Assembly: GCA_032173965.1 (NCBI GenBank)
Contig: CM063289.1
Span: 25,445,690-25,509,689, forward strand
Source: Sitta carolinensis
Taxonomy: Eukaryota > Chordata > Aves > Passeriformes > Sittidae
Direction: 5' to 3'
Length of the DNA stretch: 64,000 bases
Below the pieces are notes generated by a model. That model was not told where the DNA came from. It made no database searches and was given only the letters and a program-made list of their open reading frames with translations. This document shows positions 36,201 to 51,200 of this stretch, one piece after another; within the stretch, counting starts at the first letter, position 1; every line of letters begins with the position of its first letter. Made by a program: the position numbers and the translations under genes.

Positions 36201-39200
36201 GATGACTACAGAGGTGGGAAGGGATCAGCCTACCTTCGATGGCTATTCGCCTCTTAGGCCAGTTTTTATTCTCTCTGGTTAAGAGCTCTTGTACCCGTAT
36301 GCTGATGACATATTCCTCCAAAGCAAATTCCAGTGTGTAAAACTTCAAAAGTTCCAACCACAGTTGCCCCAGTGAAACTTGGTGAGGGGTTTTGAACGCT
36401 AAGAGAGACTGAAAAACACAGACACAAGTGCTCAACTGCAATAAGAAATGAATATTCCCCCTTTTTTTGTCCTGCTGTCCAACAGCAATGTTTTAAGATT
36501 AAAAAAATAGGGATGAGTGATAGCAAATGGTTTTCAATTAAAGTCAGCACTTACAATCCCATGTTTCTCTTTTGCGTTGCTTTGGTTTTCCACTTCTGAG
36601 CTTGTTGCCTTCTTGCCACCACCTTTTTGTTGTTCAACTTTAGCTTTGCTTTCTGCTCCAACAGAGTTTTTTGCTGCACCATTTGTGGGTGGTTTGTACT
36701 CCCACCTTACAAATTCTTCATCTTCCACCCCTTTCAGCTGGTGGTCATCTGGCCTCTTCGAATCAAAGCCTTCAATCTAACAACAATTAAAGCGGCTCTG
36801 AAACAAGACTGTGTGTAATACATACAACCAACAGTTTTCAGCAAATGTAAAATTGACTACTGTGATATTCATATCCCTTAGGATTAACAGATGTCAGAGA
36901 CAGAAACTCAGAGAAATAAAGATGAAAATAATTGCCTTTTCTCCAAAGCGCAGATGATACAACTACACAGCCTGCTACAAGTGCCTTTTAAAAAAGTCTT
37001 CAGAATCATCAAGCATCATCTGTGTGAGCATTAAGTACAATGCATTTTATTTGTCATTTTCTTTGGCAATCAAAATCTGCATTTTTATGAGGCTGCAGAA
37101 CACAGAAATAATGCCAACAATTTAATAATGAAGTTATTATACTAACAAATCACTTACCCAGTTGCCCAAATAGGACGGTAAAATACGTGGTTTTCTTTGT
37201 TGAAGAAAAAATATCACCATTAAGGCAAAGGAATATGAGGGAATCCCACCTTCAGCCTGACAGTCAATGTGACAGAGCTGTAAGAGAAGAAATAATTACT
37301 TTTCTGATGCAACACCAGAATTTCAGTTTACAATCTATTATAAAAGGACAAATACTAAAGAAATGTGAGACACATACTAGAGTGAAATACAAAATGCTGT
37401 TATCTCAGAAACTGCAGTGATCCTGCCATGCCACATACAGACAAAATACAAACTGTAGCAATTCATACAGTGCCTTAAGGAAATACTATCTCGTCATATA
37501 TTATTCTTTTCAGTTTCACCATATTTTGTGATTGTGGGACATATTTATGCTTCCATCTAGAACTTCAGTCAACTCTGAAATGTGTTATTGTAGTGGCATG
37601 TCATGTCTGGAGGTGGGGTGAAGCAGTGGCATGAAGTTCTTTCTACAAACCTATTGCTGGTACATTAATACATGACATTGTACACAGTGCTTAAACAGCA
37701 GCATTGAGGATAATTAAATCACTTACTCTAGCCCAGTAGCGGAAAGCCAAAACCAAGGGAATCAGGACAGGCTCCAGTTTACCAAGTGCAGCCAGCAGGT
37801 CAGTTGTAAGGCAAGCCACATCATTCCTAGCACTTACTTTACATGTCAAACCACTGCAATCACAAATGCAGAACAGATAAAGGGTTATCACTCTGTGATA
37901 CAGATGATGCTTGGGGCATCACACACACTGTGATAAAAACATTCATCAGTGTCTCCCCATGTAAGAACCTGAATTTTTTTAACAAAAAGCTACAGAATAT
38001 AATTAATTTTTCTTTACTATTAACTTATTGACTGCATCTAAAACTTACAGAAGTCCAATACAGCAAAAAATACAAAACAGTACTAAGAATTTGCTCTAAA
38101 TTCTATCATTACTTAATTCTGTTATCTTGCACAATTCGATTGCCAAGTACATCATCTACATTCCAAATACTTAACTAAAGTATCTGCACATTAAGAGCTG
38201 GTAAACCCACAAGACAGCTTCTCTAAAAGCTTTCCTTGAGCTTCTCAGAACAATTATGCCTATTCTGTTACAAACACAGGAAAAGACAAGCTCACTCTTG
38301 TTGCATTTACTTCCCCAGAGTTTCAGTCTGTACCTCTGGCCAGTCAAGAAATCGTGTTTCATTTTGGAGGTTGCTGCTTCTTAGGAATTTACTGAAACTG
38401 TCAGATGATGTGTCCTTTCTGGCAATGTCTATCTTATAAAATGTTTTTAAAGCCTTGGCTTAAAACTGCTGGCAAAAATTTTAAATAACTGAAAACCACT
38501 CCACTTTTCCCCCAGATAACCAAAAGAAGAACGGTAATGTCAGATTCCTATACCCAGTGAGTTCTGTCTAACACAACAACAAAAGCAGCTTTCTTTCTAG
38601 ATTACATTTCTCTGTGTGAGCAATTCCCTTTTAATACAAATATTAGCTGAATGTTACAATAATACTTCTTGTCAGTAGTGCAGGCAAGCAGCTGCTATGA
38701 ACAAGCATAGTAGCTCATTAAAAACCTTATTCAGTCACATATACCTTTTAACATCTTTGCAAAAGACAACAGGAACTTTGGCATGGAAATCCGACTCCAC
38801 ATCTGAGTAGACAGCTAAGAAACAAGGGAGAAAAAACACACTTTGTTTCAAGGTTTCTTACAAAGTTTTCCCAACTCTGTCTTTAAAATTATTGTATTTA
38901 TACCATGATTTTTCAGAACAACTCAAATTAAGTGCTGCATAGCTAAGCAGTACCAGTATTTTCTGGTTACTTTTGATGCTCACCACCAGTATCAGCCAGC
39001 CAGGCTGTGTTCCTGACAGAATCACGAGGCTACAAGTTTTAGAAGTCTTGGAACAGCTCTCACTCATGTGCATATGCAATTGGAAAGCAGCTTTTGAGTC
39101 TGCTGCTTAGAATTCATCTGACAAAAGGTTAAAACTTTTTGCTCTGGCATCTGACACTGCTGCCCCAGCTTCTGGCAACCTGAACTGGACTAATGGGGCT

Positions 39201-42200
39201 GCCATTCTCTTGCTGCATCTTTTCATCTCTCACTCACACAAGCACTGGTGTTCAAAAAAATCACATTCATAAAAAAAGCCCACATACTTTGGTTGAAAAC
39301 CAGTCAATTTTTCTAAGTTTACAGAAAACAACTGAGCATGAAAACAACTAAGCAGCAGATGGAATGTTAAATAGAAATGAGAAGCAACTAAAACTCACCA
39401 CTGTTCTTCAGGATCTCAAGCACCTGGATCAGAACATCTGGTTGACTCATCTACAATGACAAAATTAGAGCAGGTTGCATTATTGAGACTAACATTTCAT
39501 TTTACATTTTATTTCAAACTACTTGGGTTGCACAACTAGTAACTCTGTGTCCTTCAAAAAAGTGAAATTGTGTCAGAACTAATGAAAAAGAACTGTACCT
39601 GTCTACACCATGCAAACAGGTGCCAGTAAACCTCACAGTCAGCTTTCCTTAGCCTACAGCTCTAGGCAACACTTCTGCTCTAGTTCTGCATTAACAAGAT
39701 AAAAAAAAGCACTTGCCATATATTCAATAATTTCACTGTCAATGTATACTACTAGAAATGGACAGCAATAAAGGATTTAATGTCAGGACTTTCCCAGGGG
39801 TTTTTAAAGACTATCATTTTAAAACACGTGCAAGTGCAGCAGTTGAGTCTCTATCAAGAATGCACTGCTAATATCACACACTAAACATGAACCAACAACT
39901 TCATTACTTAAAGAATGTCACATTTAGCCCAAATTTTAAGAGTGGGGGAGGAATCAAAACCTACAAGAGTTTACAGTCTGAATCATGAGCATCATGAGCA
40001 CACGTGGCCAAGCCAACTATTTCCAGGCTACTTCAGTGCTTACTTAAAAAAAAAAACAAACCAAAAATCAGGAAAAGCCTAACATAAGGTTGTCCAAACA
40101 AAATAAAAAAACCTCCCAAGAATCAAAGCTGATTAAAGAGCAATGAAAACTTCCTCCACAGCACAGCTGACAAAAACTCAAAGATTAGATAGTTTGTGCT
40201 ACTCTATCATCATGTGCCCCAAACAAAAGATGAAGGCATTGGAACAGAAATAAATGTGGATGGCCTTGATTTAAAAACTAGTCTTAGTTAATAATAGAAG
40301 ATAATATCTACACACCTTAGGGGGGAATTTGATATCAATGTTAACATCACTGGTCTTAAAAGCAAATCTAGTTAAACAGGAACCATACATCCTCAGGGAA
40401 CATTCTGGGGAGAGAGAGACACAATTATTTAACAGTTAGTAAATAAAGTTTTCTTTAGTGGATGATGCATACCTTGCTTTAGATACTGCACCTCACAAGT
40501 GGCACTCCCAGACTAATGCTCACTGAATCCCTTTCTAACTCCTGTGAAGGGTAGGCATTTCCATCACACAGCATCACAGGAACACAAATAATTCAAATAC
40601 TGTAACCACCAAATGGCTGACATTTCCCAAGCCGTTCTAAAGATTTTTTGCAATGCAGCTTTAGTTCTGTTTGTTTTTAATATAAAATTAAATATGTAGT
40701 AACAATAGCTGTTACCATCTCAGTGCAGGATTTTACATGACAGCTTTTGTTAACTACAGCTTGATTTCACTGCAGCACTTAGCCAATTATAAAATTCTTT
40801 GTTATCACAGACTTCTGTATGAGGCACCAATCTGTTGACTCCATCAGCAAGTTCCAACACACAGTTAATTACAAAATATTTATATACAGCATAACTTCAA
40901 TATAATCCAAGGCACAGAGTACTTTGTCCATTCAGTCTTTTAGTTAATACAGTTACCTGCAAAGATGCAGAACAGATCTAAACTAACTAGGAAGTACCTA
41001 CTCAGCAATAATAGGAGAAATGCCATCCCAGTCCATAAATGATAATTTATCCCAATTCATGATGAATTTTTTGCAGATGAAAACTTTCTTGTAATAGAAA
41101 TTAGGGTCTCCTACACTTCAATCAGCTGAAAAAGGAGAGTGTTCTCAATTCTTCCCAAATCCAACCCCCTGCTCAAGCAGGGTCATCTAGAGCAGGTTGC
41201 CCAGACTGTGTCCAGTTGGGTTTTGAAAATCTGCATGGATGGAGAGTCCACAACCTCTCCAGGCAACCCGTACCAATGTTCAATGACCCTCACAGCAAAG
41301 AGGGTTTTTCTTCTGTGTTCCTTTATGTGTGTTCTGACCAAACTCATTTAATCAGAAACATTAAAAAAATTATTCTTAAAAGAGAAAATAGATCTCACAT
41401 ATACATAGCTTCAATCTTATTTTCACTGCTTAGAAACCTGCCCTCTCAGAATGAAAGTCTGTTTGGTTAATAAATATAATTTGCAACTTCTTCCAATGGC
41501 TAATCATAGGAGTAAGAATTTTTGTCTAGTTCTATTGTGAGCTCAAAAGAAAATCATGCCAGAAGATCAGATGTTTTCTACACAGTGTGTGAATTAAATT
41601 TTTCTGAATTTACAGCTTAGAAAAACACTCACTAAAACATAGCTGGCTTTGAAAAGGAGAATAGCAAACTGTCATTTACTATTACAGACTCCCCTTCCAC
41701 TACTCCTACACCTCCACAGAAACTCATCAGTCCAAACAAGTCAGCCAGACAAAGTAACAATAATTTTCCTGAGTATTTATGTAAAAATGTTATGTGAAAA
41801 AGCTTTGTCTTACGCTTCCCACTATCAGCAGAAAACTCCCTACCATGCTAGAACAGAAGTTTGCACTAGGAGTCACTTATTATAGAGCAAACAGATAAGC
41901 AAACCATCCACACTACAAACTCCTATTCTATTCAGCACCTTATGTGTAAGCAGATACTTCACAAAGCACCTAAAACTAAAGCTGATAATCCTGCAGATAA
42001 CAAAATCTTTCTTACTGCTGTATTTTTATAAAGCAAAGGGGAAAAGAAAGGTATTTCTAAAACAAATGGACTGTATAGAACAACACCTGATTCCAATATC
42101 GATGAAAATAAAGTTTTAAAATTTTTTTTTGGCAATGAGATTAATATTTTCTTCTGTTCAGATGCACTGAACACCAAACCACTGTTAGCACAAAGTCAAC

Positions 42201-45200
42201 ATCACTGCAGCTCCAAAAATCTGATTTCAAACTCCCAGTGTATTAACGATAGGAGCTAATAGGAAATCAATCCCAAGAAGCATATGTCAAAAATTATCCT
42301 TCTTGTTATGTTATCCAATCACTTTAAAGAGGATCAATAAACATATCAGAAAGAAGGACAAATAAGCACAGTCATATTTTCCTCTTTTTGTACATTTGTT
42401 AATTCTTTTAAAATCAATTGCCAGCCCGTATTATAAAGTCTGTATATATTAATATTGTACACTATTAAGATACTTTAACCCCAAATGCACTCATTCACCG
42501 TTAATGAAGCTATCAAAAATTTATGTAAAAATAATGAAAAATTTTCACAGAAAGCAAGTCAAGAATACTCTGAATACCTGGTAAGGGCTGTTGAATAATT
42601 TTCTCCATCTCATTTACAATTTCTTGCCGAATTCTGAAGTCCTCATCTGAGATGCCCTGTTCATTGGCTGCCTCGATGAGAGTGAAACTCAGAGCAGCCA
42701 GCTGTGCCGATGAGGGCGGTGGGAGCGCCCGCAGCTCGTTTTCTTCTTGCTTTTCCTGCACAATTGGGGAATGATATAAGTAAAAACTGGTATTTTTAGA
42801 GGAAAAGGCTCTCTCTTACTGCAATATGATATTGGAACATGCTGCTTGCTGTTTGTGTCCTGACCAAACACTTGTAAAGGCAGGAACTCTGCCTGGCCTA
42901 GCTGGCAAATACAATAGTGTGGTCCCAGGAATGAGAGCAGATGCTCGGTGTTTAAAACACAGAATGTTGTTTCACAGCAGGCAACTGGGGAGGGAATCTT
43001 CTGTATTCCGTTCCTGAACCACATTTTCTGACAGTTCTGAAGCAGAATTTATCCAAGAAAATAAAAAGTTGTAATTGTTCCTACATAATAAAAGTAACTG
43101 AGCTGAAAAAGTCACATGGATTTTTTCAGAGTGGATTGTACTTGAAGGAAAGCTATCAGAAGCAGAAAAAGTATTCCTAGCTCTAAGGGAATTTTATAAG
43201 TTGAGTCCCATTAGTGCTTTAACAGCTGGTGCCAGAAAGTACTGGATTTAGTGCACTCAATCCAACAGCAAGAACATGTCAGATGCATCAAGTCATTTGG
43301 GACCAAGTACAATGACCCCTTGTTTCATGAATTCATCAACTACATGAAAGATATGACTGAAATAAATAATAATCATAAAATAAATATGCATTAAGAAAAT
43401 GCACTACAGTATGAAAACATTTGTTTAGTTCTAGGCTGCATATCAACTCTTCTGTTCTTATCTGAACAAATCTAGTTTAAGAAATAATTATGAGCATTTT
43501 TAAAGTAGTGTGGGATTTCTTAATATCACCATGTTAGGATTTTTCTTTAGTTGGGAAAGCACAGCTGCTGCTGAGCTTATTTGATTGTCATGTATCTTAC
43601 AAAGCTGTAAACAGGAGCATTTTCTGAAGCAACATTTAAGACAGTTACACAGGTATCACCATGATGCTGCACACAACATAAAGCTATCTGAGGTAAATGG
43701 TAAAAAGTGAAACTGCTCCCTGTCCTCCAGAATTCCATTCAGGGCTTAAAAAACCTCATTGCTCAATTCTCATCTTCATGCCCAGATTAAAAACATTGTT
43801 AGAAAGCATTTATAGATCAATCACAGGCCTGGCTCATTTTTTAAAGCATGATGCAATTTAGGAGACAGCGAGAGAACCAGAATCCTTTACAAATAACCAC
43901 TGACCATAATGTAAAAATGTTACTTTTTGAGACTTAATGGATTTATGGAATTTGGAGTCTTCCAGGTGATGACTTGCACATGTTTTAGAATTAGAGCATT
44001 AATGAAAAACAGAATTATGGCAAGAAACACATGGAAATATGCAGAAGCAATTTGACTGAATTTTGGGAAATGGTTATTGAAAGAGAAATTTTAACCATGA
44101 AAATCACAAAATCCAACATCCTGGGGAATCAGTAGCTCTTCATAAGCATTTACGAAAATGGGCTGGCAAGAAAATCTGTGCACATTTTATTGGATTTCTT
44201 GCTAAGGGAACTGGCTTTCTCTTTTTAAGCCTTAGAACTGTTTTTCATGTGAAGCACATTAGTAAACCCAGGGTGATGATGAGTGAACTGAATCTTTCCC
44301 TCCTATAATTCTTCTAAACTTCACAAGTCAGCCAAAGTAAAAAAAAAAAGCAAAAAAAATCCCCAACCCCACCTCCAATCCCCAGAGGTCTTGCTACAAA
44401 TGGCATTATTTTCAGAAAACAGAAAAACTGAATATATTTTTGTGTCATATATATTTCTCACCTAAGTTACTTTGCATTCTGTTACTAAAAGTATGATGAA
44501 CTGCTCAGTACTCAGAGACACTATTTCAGAAGCAATGACCAAAAATGTCCTTTCCTCTCTGCCTGGACAAATCATCAAGCCCTTCCTCTTAAACAGAAAA
44601 GAGGAATTTGTGGATTTCTGCTGAGCACACAAACTTTCACTTAAATGAACACAATCAAAGAAAACAAACCACTTAACAAAAAAAATTATTTTCATTTAAA
44701 AAGTAAAATAAAATAACATAGGAGGAAAAGAAAGGAAAAAAATAGCCAGAATTATGTTAACTTACCATTATATTTTTCTTATGACGTTTTTCCTTAATAT
44801 GCTTGTGGGCACCCTGGATATTTTCAATGTGGACTAAGCAAAGCTTGCATAGATACTGACAGTTGGTGTATTCCGGGGAGCGCTGAGGAAAAATTGCCAT
44901 AGATTAAAATAAATATTTCCACCAGTAGTGCCTGAAAAACTCAATTCTTTGATTAATAAACTGTATTTAACTATTATGCAACACTTCTAATGCCAAGGTG
45001 CTTTGCAAACATTAAGCAATCTTAAAAAAGCAAGCAGAAATGGATTTTCACCTGTATGACAGGGGGAGAGTGAGGGAAGGAAGAGAGATGACTTCAATAT
45101 TACATTTCTCAGTAAATTCAGTGAGGTAAGATTAAGGCCGAAGAGTTTATGCTTCTTAAGGCTGACCTAAAGGCCAGTAGGCTCTTCCCCTTTCAGGTGA

Positions 45201-48200
45201 AACTTTTAATTACTGGATAAATCAGAGCATCTCCCTGCCTTTCCCTGATGAGGAAATGGCACCAGCTCAGCCCCGGCCGGCTCTGCTGCCGAATCACGGG
45301 GCAGCGGCTCTGCCGGCGAGGAAGGGTGTGACCGGGGAGCACGGGCACCCCTGAGCCCTGCACCCCTGAGCCCTGGGCAAAGCCGGGGAGCATGGGCACC
45401 CCTGAGCCCTGGGCAAGGCTGGGAGCACGGGCACCCCTGAGCCCTGCACCCCTGAGCCCTGGGCACGGCTGGGGAGCACGGGCATCCCTGAGCCCTGGGC
45501 AAAGCCGGGGAGCACGGGCACCCTGAGCCCTGGGCAAAGCCGGGGAGCATGGGCACCCCTGAGCCCTGCACCCCTGAGCCCTGGGCACGGCTGGGGAGCA
45601 CGGGCATCCCTGAGCCCTGGGCAAAGCCGGGGAGCACGGGCACCCCTGAGCCCTGGGCAAAGCCGGGGAGCACGGGCACCCCTGAGCCCTGGGCAAAGCC
45701 GGGGAGCACGGGCACCCCTGAGCCCTGCACCCCTGAGCCCTGGGCAAAGCCGGGGAGCACGGGCACCCCTGAGCCCTGCACCCCTGATCTCTGGGCATGG
45801 CTGGGAGAGCACGGGCACTCCTGAGCCCTGGGCAAGGCTGGGGAGCACGGGCACCCCTGAGCCCTGCACCCCTTAGCCCTGGGCAAAGCCGGGGAGCACG
45901 GGCACCCCTGAGCCCTGGGCAAGGCTGGGGGAGCACGGGCACTCCTGAGCCCTGGGCAAGGCTGGGGAGCACGGGCACCCCTGAGCCCTGGGCAAAGCCG
46001 GGGAGCACGGGCACCCCTGAGCCCTGGGCAAAGCCGGGAGCACGGGCACTCCTGAGCCCTGGGCAAAGCCGGGGAGCACGGGCACCCTGAGCCCTGGGCA
46101 AGGCTGGGGAGCACGGGCACCCCTGAGCCCTGGGCAAAGCCGGGGAGCACGGGCACCCCTGAGCCCTGGGCAAGGCTGGGGAGCACGGGCACTCCTGAGC
46201 CCTGGGCAAAGCCGGGGAGCACAGGCACCCCTGAGCCCTGCACCCCTGAGCCCTGGGCAAAGCCGGGGAGCACGGGCACTCCTGAGCCCTGCACCCCTGA
46301 TCCCTGGGCACGGCTGGGGAGCACGGGCACTCTTGAGCCCTGCACCCCTGATCTCTGGGCATGGCTGGGAGAGCACGGGCATCCCTGATCCCTGCACCCT
46401 TGATCCCTGGGCATGGCTGGGGGAGCACTGGCACTCCTGATCTCTGGGCATGGCTGGGGGAGCACTGGCACTCCTGAGCCCTGCACCCCTGACCCTTGGG
46501 CTCGACCCAGGTGGGATCCTCGGGCAAGGGTCGGTGCTATTCCACTCTGTTGAATGCTCTGGGATGCTCAGAATTGGAGACATTTGCAGAACAAGCACCC
46601 TTTTGTACAGACAGGCTGGCAGAGATGGAGTGACCTCCGGGAGATCCCCAGGTCTGCAAGAAGCAGCCAAACCTCTGGAGAGGATGGGGAGGAAGGGAAC
46701 CTGTTTTCCCAGGGTCCACGAGAGGATACCATGGAGTTTATTCAATCAGGAAACCATTAAGACCTGCTGGTGTAAAAGGCAGAAAGGACTCGGCAAAGAG
46801 AAGGGGTTGTTAGCAAATACTCCACTTTATCTGTCTCATCTGCAATTGTATTTTCTTGCTCTAACAGATCACACCTAGAGAGACTGGAAACCTCTTGAAA
46901 AGTTCACTGCAGAGACAAAAAGGTTCAAAAAAACCCATTTTAGTTTTTCTCCAGACTTGCTAGACTTTTCCAATAACTGGGAGAGAAAAAAAACTACTTT
47001 AACATTTTCATCCTAATTCTAATACATCTATATCTACTATACCCAAAAAGTATACTGGAAACACCAGATGTTTAAACAGTGACACAACAATGAATGAACA
47101 CCATTTTAAGACACAGGTGGACCACAGATCAGTTAAAGAAATCTGACTTACCATATGGAGACCTAAACCACTGTTAAATTTGGGCAAGTTTTTCCACTTA
47201 CTGCTTAACTGAGTTTGACCTTTTGCTTTTGGAAAAAAAATCCAGTCTGATACTCTCCAACTATAATTGAGTAAATAGCCATTTAAAACATCACTTTAAT
47301 TACTAATTCTCCTTACCACTATTTTCTCAAAGACAGGTACCTAGTAAGATGAAATTAAACATCTACCTGGAAAACAACTTGTAGACTGTTACACCTGGCT
47401 ACCTGGAAAGATTCAAGTAGTTGATGCCTGGTGACTGAAATAGATAAAAAGTATTTTACTATTCTTTTATAATAACGTGAGTATTAGCAGTAAAAGTATT
47501 TTTGAAAAACTGTATATTTCTTTACAATATTGATCCGCAGTATTATGCTAATAGATGTTGCCAGGAAGGCTGAATCAAGTAATACTGTGAAGACTTTTTA
47601 AATGATCTAATTATGCTTAACTCCAATGAAAAGGGCAAAAACTCAAAATACCAAGACAGAAAAGCTACTTGTGTAAGATAGATGCACCCAAATAAGCCAG
47701 GTCTCATGAAATTTGTCCTTGGACACTCAAGGAGCTAATCTATAAAAGAGCCAGTTATATTTTAAAGAACTCACAAAGAATGGGAAGGCTCCAGATGATC
47801 AGGAAAGAGAAACTTAAGAATATCTTTAAAGGGCTAAATAAAACAAGCCAAGGAATTAGACACCAGTCAGAATTAGCATTCAGAAAAATACTGTAATAAA
47901 TTTTTAATAAGAACATAGGGAAAAAACAGGTCAGAGGTGACAACCTGATCTGTTACAAAGAAATTGCACTAACCCAATCTTAGGGTTGCTTTTTTAAAGA
48001 TGTAATAGCTCTTGAAGAAACAGCAGCAGACGTTGTATTTGAATGTTACAAAGTCTTTGTCACTTGTCATAGTATCAGTCTCAAAAGGAGACCATAAATA
48101 CTATCTAAATAAAGAACAGTAAGGTGGGAGCAAAGCTGCTGAGAGAAGTGTCCTCAGAGCACTCGTATCTAGAAGTATGTGCCAAGTATTCTTCAGCAGG

Positions 48201-51200
48201 GTCCTTGTGGGGGCAGAAATATCCACACTTTTGTTGAAGAGGTAGGAAATGCAACAGAAGGTGTGCTGACTATAAATGTAAAAGATATTAACTTGGAAGA
48301 TGATAAAGAGGATGTAAAATGATAAAAATTCACAAAAAGTTAGAGAAATTGAATAAATAAACTCCAACTAAATAATATCACAGCAAGTATCATTCCTTAG
48401 GTATTATCAACTGCAACACACACAGGGCTGGGAACACCTGATGGACCAATTCTTAAGGAAAGGCTAGGGGAATCATTGCTGCTCCAACTAAAAGCCAACA
48501 TCCTACTGCTGCTAAAAAAGCAGAGAACAAAAATAAAAATAAAACCAAAAATACCATATTTCAGAGATGAAGTCAGCTTTGCTCTTTATAAGTAAGACTT
48601 CAGGTGAAATTGCATGTCCAAATTTGAACACTGCTTACACAATGGGTCTCTAGAGAAAAGCAACAAGAATGAACCAGGAACTAAAAACCCCAAAGACTAA
48701 TGAACAAAGGGAGACTAAAGAAGGTTTGACTGCAGGAATGGGAATGATTTTCCCATATGCAGAATGGTGTGAAAAAGAAGCAATAAATTTTTGATTATTT
48801 TCCTAGGACAATATATGAGGGACTAAAATGTTTTCATGAGATACTACCAAAAATTTCTGGGTTACCTACACTGATTTCAACATTTGTTACACTAGAGATA
48901 ATATGAAGAACAATTTAGGTGAACATTTTTAAGCAGTCATCTCCAATACAGGGACTGGGACTAATGACAGGCAATTATCACTAAAGAAAGATCAAGGTTC
49001 TTTTCAGTCCTGCATTCTGAGTTTTCAGAGAACCAGATGTAAATCTTATAAGATAAAATCTTATTTAAATACTGGAATTGTAAACCTTCAGATCCAGAAA
49101 ATGTTAAAAAACACCTGTTCTGCAAAGGCTACATGTGCCACAAAAGGCACACTAAGTTTTCAATCCATATCATCTGCCACAAGGAACAACTAGTGAACTA
49201 CTGGAAACAGTATCTTAGATCAGAAAGTGACTCATTACTAAGAAGAAAGAAACAGAGGCAGCAGGCTGTAGTAGAAATAGCACCCAACCAGAAATATGGT
49301 GATGATAATGAAAGAGGACACACATTTTCTTTTATATCTGATAAATAACCCAACCTACTTTTTCAAGTCGGGAGATATAATCTCTTTCCAGACGTTCTTC
49401 AGCTTGTTTCAATCCTAGTTGCTGTTCAACTGTCAGATTGGATTCATCAATAACACCAGTGTTTTCTAAATAATCCGCTTCCAATGTATGTTCTTTTGTT
49501 GATTCAGAATTCTTTATTTTACCTAAAGCAAAAAAACAGTTACTTTCTTCAGAGTAATTCAAGGAGAGGAAAAGTGAAAATAAAGAGTACAGAGCAGCTA
49601 AGAACCAGACACAACTTAGAGCTACATTCCAGTTTTTGGTCCAAACACTGGCCAAGATCACCTTAAACATTAAAATCATTACAGTACGTTAACCAGTATT
49701 TTAAAAAGACTTCAGAGACTAATCTGCTACTAAGACTACTGTCAAAAACACAAAATAAAAAGATTAATTCTGTGTTTCAAATTCAGTCTCTTAAATTGTT
49801 CAAAGCAAGAAAGGGTTTTGTCAACCAGGACAGAGTAAATAAGTTCCTGATGCCCTACTGTAAAAGAAACAATAAATATTAGGCATAAAATTATTTTGGT
49901 AAGGAAGTAAGTCAGAGAAGTGCCTAAAGAGGTTCACCCAAGTAACCCCAGAGAGGCAGCGAGCAGGCAATGCCAGCCCTCAGCCTGGGAGCTGCTGGGG
50001 TCACACCTGAACGCTCCGTGACACCTCTCGCCCACAGGCAGCAGCCAGCGAGCTCGGCAACGCTGCTGCTCCCAGGCTGAGCCCAGTGCCACAGGGCCAG
50101 TTCCTCCACATGCCTGGGCATTGGTCACAGGCCACTCATCTCTGCAAACATCTACAGCAAATTATGCCAGTCGCTTCTACAGAAGCAGAAGTGAGGGTTA
50201 TTTGTGCTTTGTCTTTTCTTTTCCTTTTTCTTTTAAATGAGATCAGTGCCTCAGACTAGCAAGGAATCAAAGCTGAGCAAGTTTTCAAGTCCTGGTTTCT
50301 CAGTGACAGATGGTCCCCAGAGTACATAATGGTGGTCTACAAAGAGCTGACTGATCACAGGATGCTGCCACTTGAACTTGTTTTTCCTGTTAAGCACTAT
50401 TAAGACAGTTAAAAAACCACACACTTTATTATTTTCCTTGTATTTCCATACAAGCAACTGCTGTAGCTGTGGGAAATACTTCAAAAAGAAGGTCTACGCT
50501 GCATTTTCCTTAAAGAAAAAAATGCACTCTAAGTAAGTGTGACAAATCCTGAGCTATGGAATTAACCTGGTGAGATAATGCTTGATCAGTATGTTTAATT
50601 TTGACATTGAAAAATACGTGTAAGAAATGCACACTCATAAGGGTAACCACTGATGGATGATAGGTACTCCAGAGCTCCCTAAATCAAAAAGCCACCTGCC
50701 AAAGCCCACTCTAAACATTTTTAGCAACAAAAAGAGCACAACGGTTACAGAAGAGACGTAAATATTTCCCCTCTACTTATAATAAGAACTTTTCTTGCCC
50801 ATTTTTCCCCTGACCTTTCTGAAAAGCAGTAATAATGGGCATTTCCCTAAGTGGCAATGATATTAGGAAGGGTTCCCCCTTCACTATATTCACAAAATTG
50901 CCTAAAACCCACGCACACTAAGTAGCTTACAAAGATGTTTAGGTCTTAGGCAAAGAAAAAAGGACAGCTATTATGATAATCTCCTGTTCTCTAAGCAATA
51001 TGCTTGTATTAACATCATGTTCTCTCTAAATGCAACTAGCAACTTCATCATGTGAAAAAAATAACATGAACAGAAACATTTCAAAGCCCATTTCAGACTG
51101 TCAGCAATTGCACCAGAAGAAAATGGAATAAGGCAGTGTTAACTAATACTCACTGAAGTCATCAGGCTTATGTTCCATTTTTCTTTGATCTGCAGCAGTC

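Larger units (their letters stand above)
44883..49358 (-). other. TUT4 intron, 4.5 kb, with minisatellite and old LINE
   Basis: Contains the 36-bp minisatellite (45330-46500) and a decayed LINE (about 47640-48960). The rest is AT-rich. No exon was found between the finger exon and exon 3. Confidence 0.6.

Noticed and set aside
45193..46527. 444- and 426-codon minus-strand frames and overlapping frames
   Set aside because: They are translations of the 36-bp minisatellite in several frames; a real gene would be open in one frame only and show codon bias.
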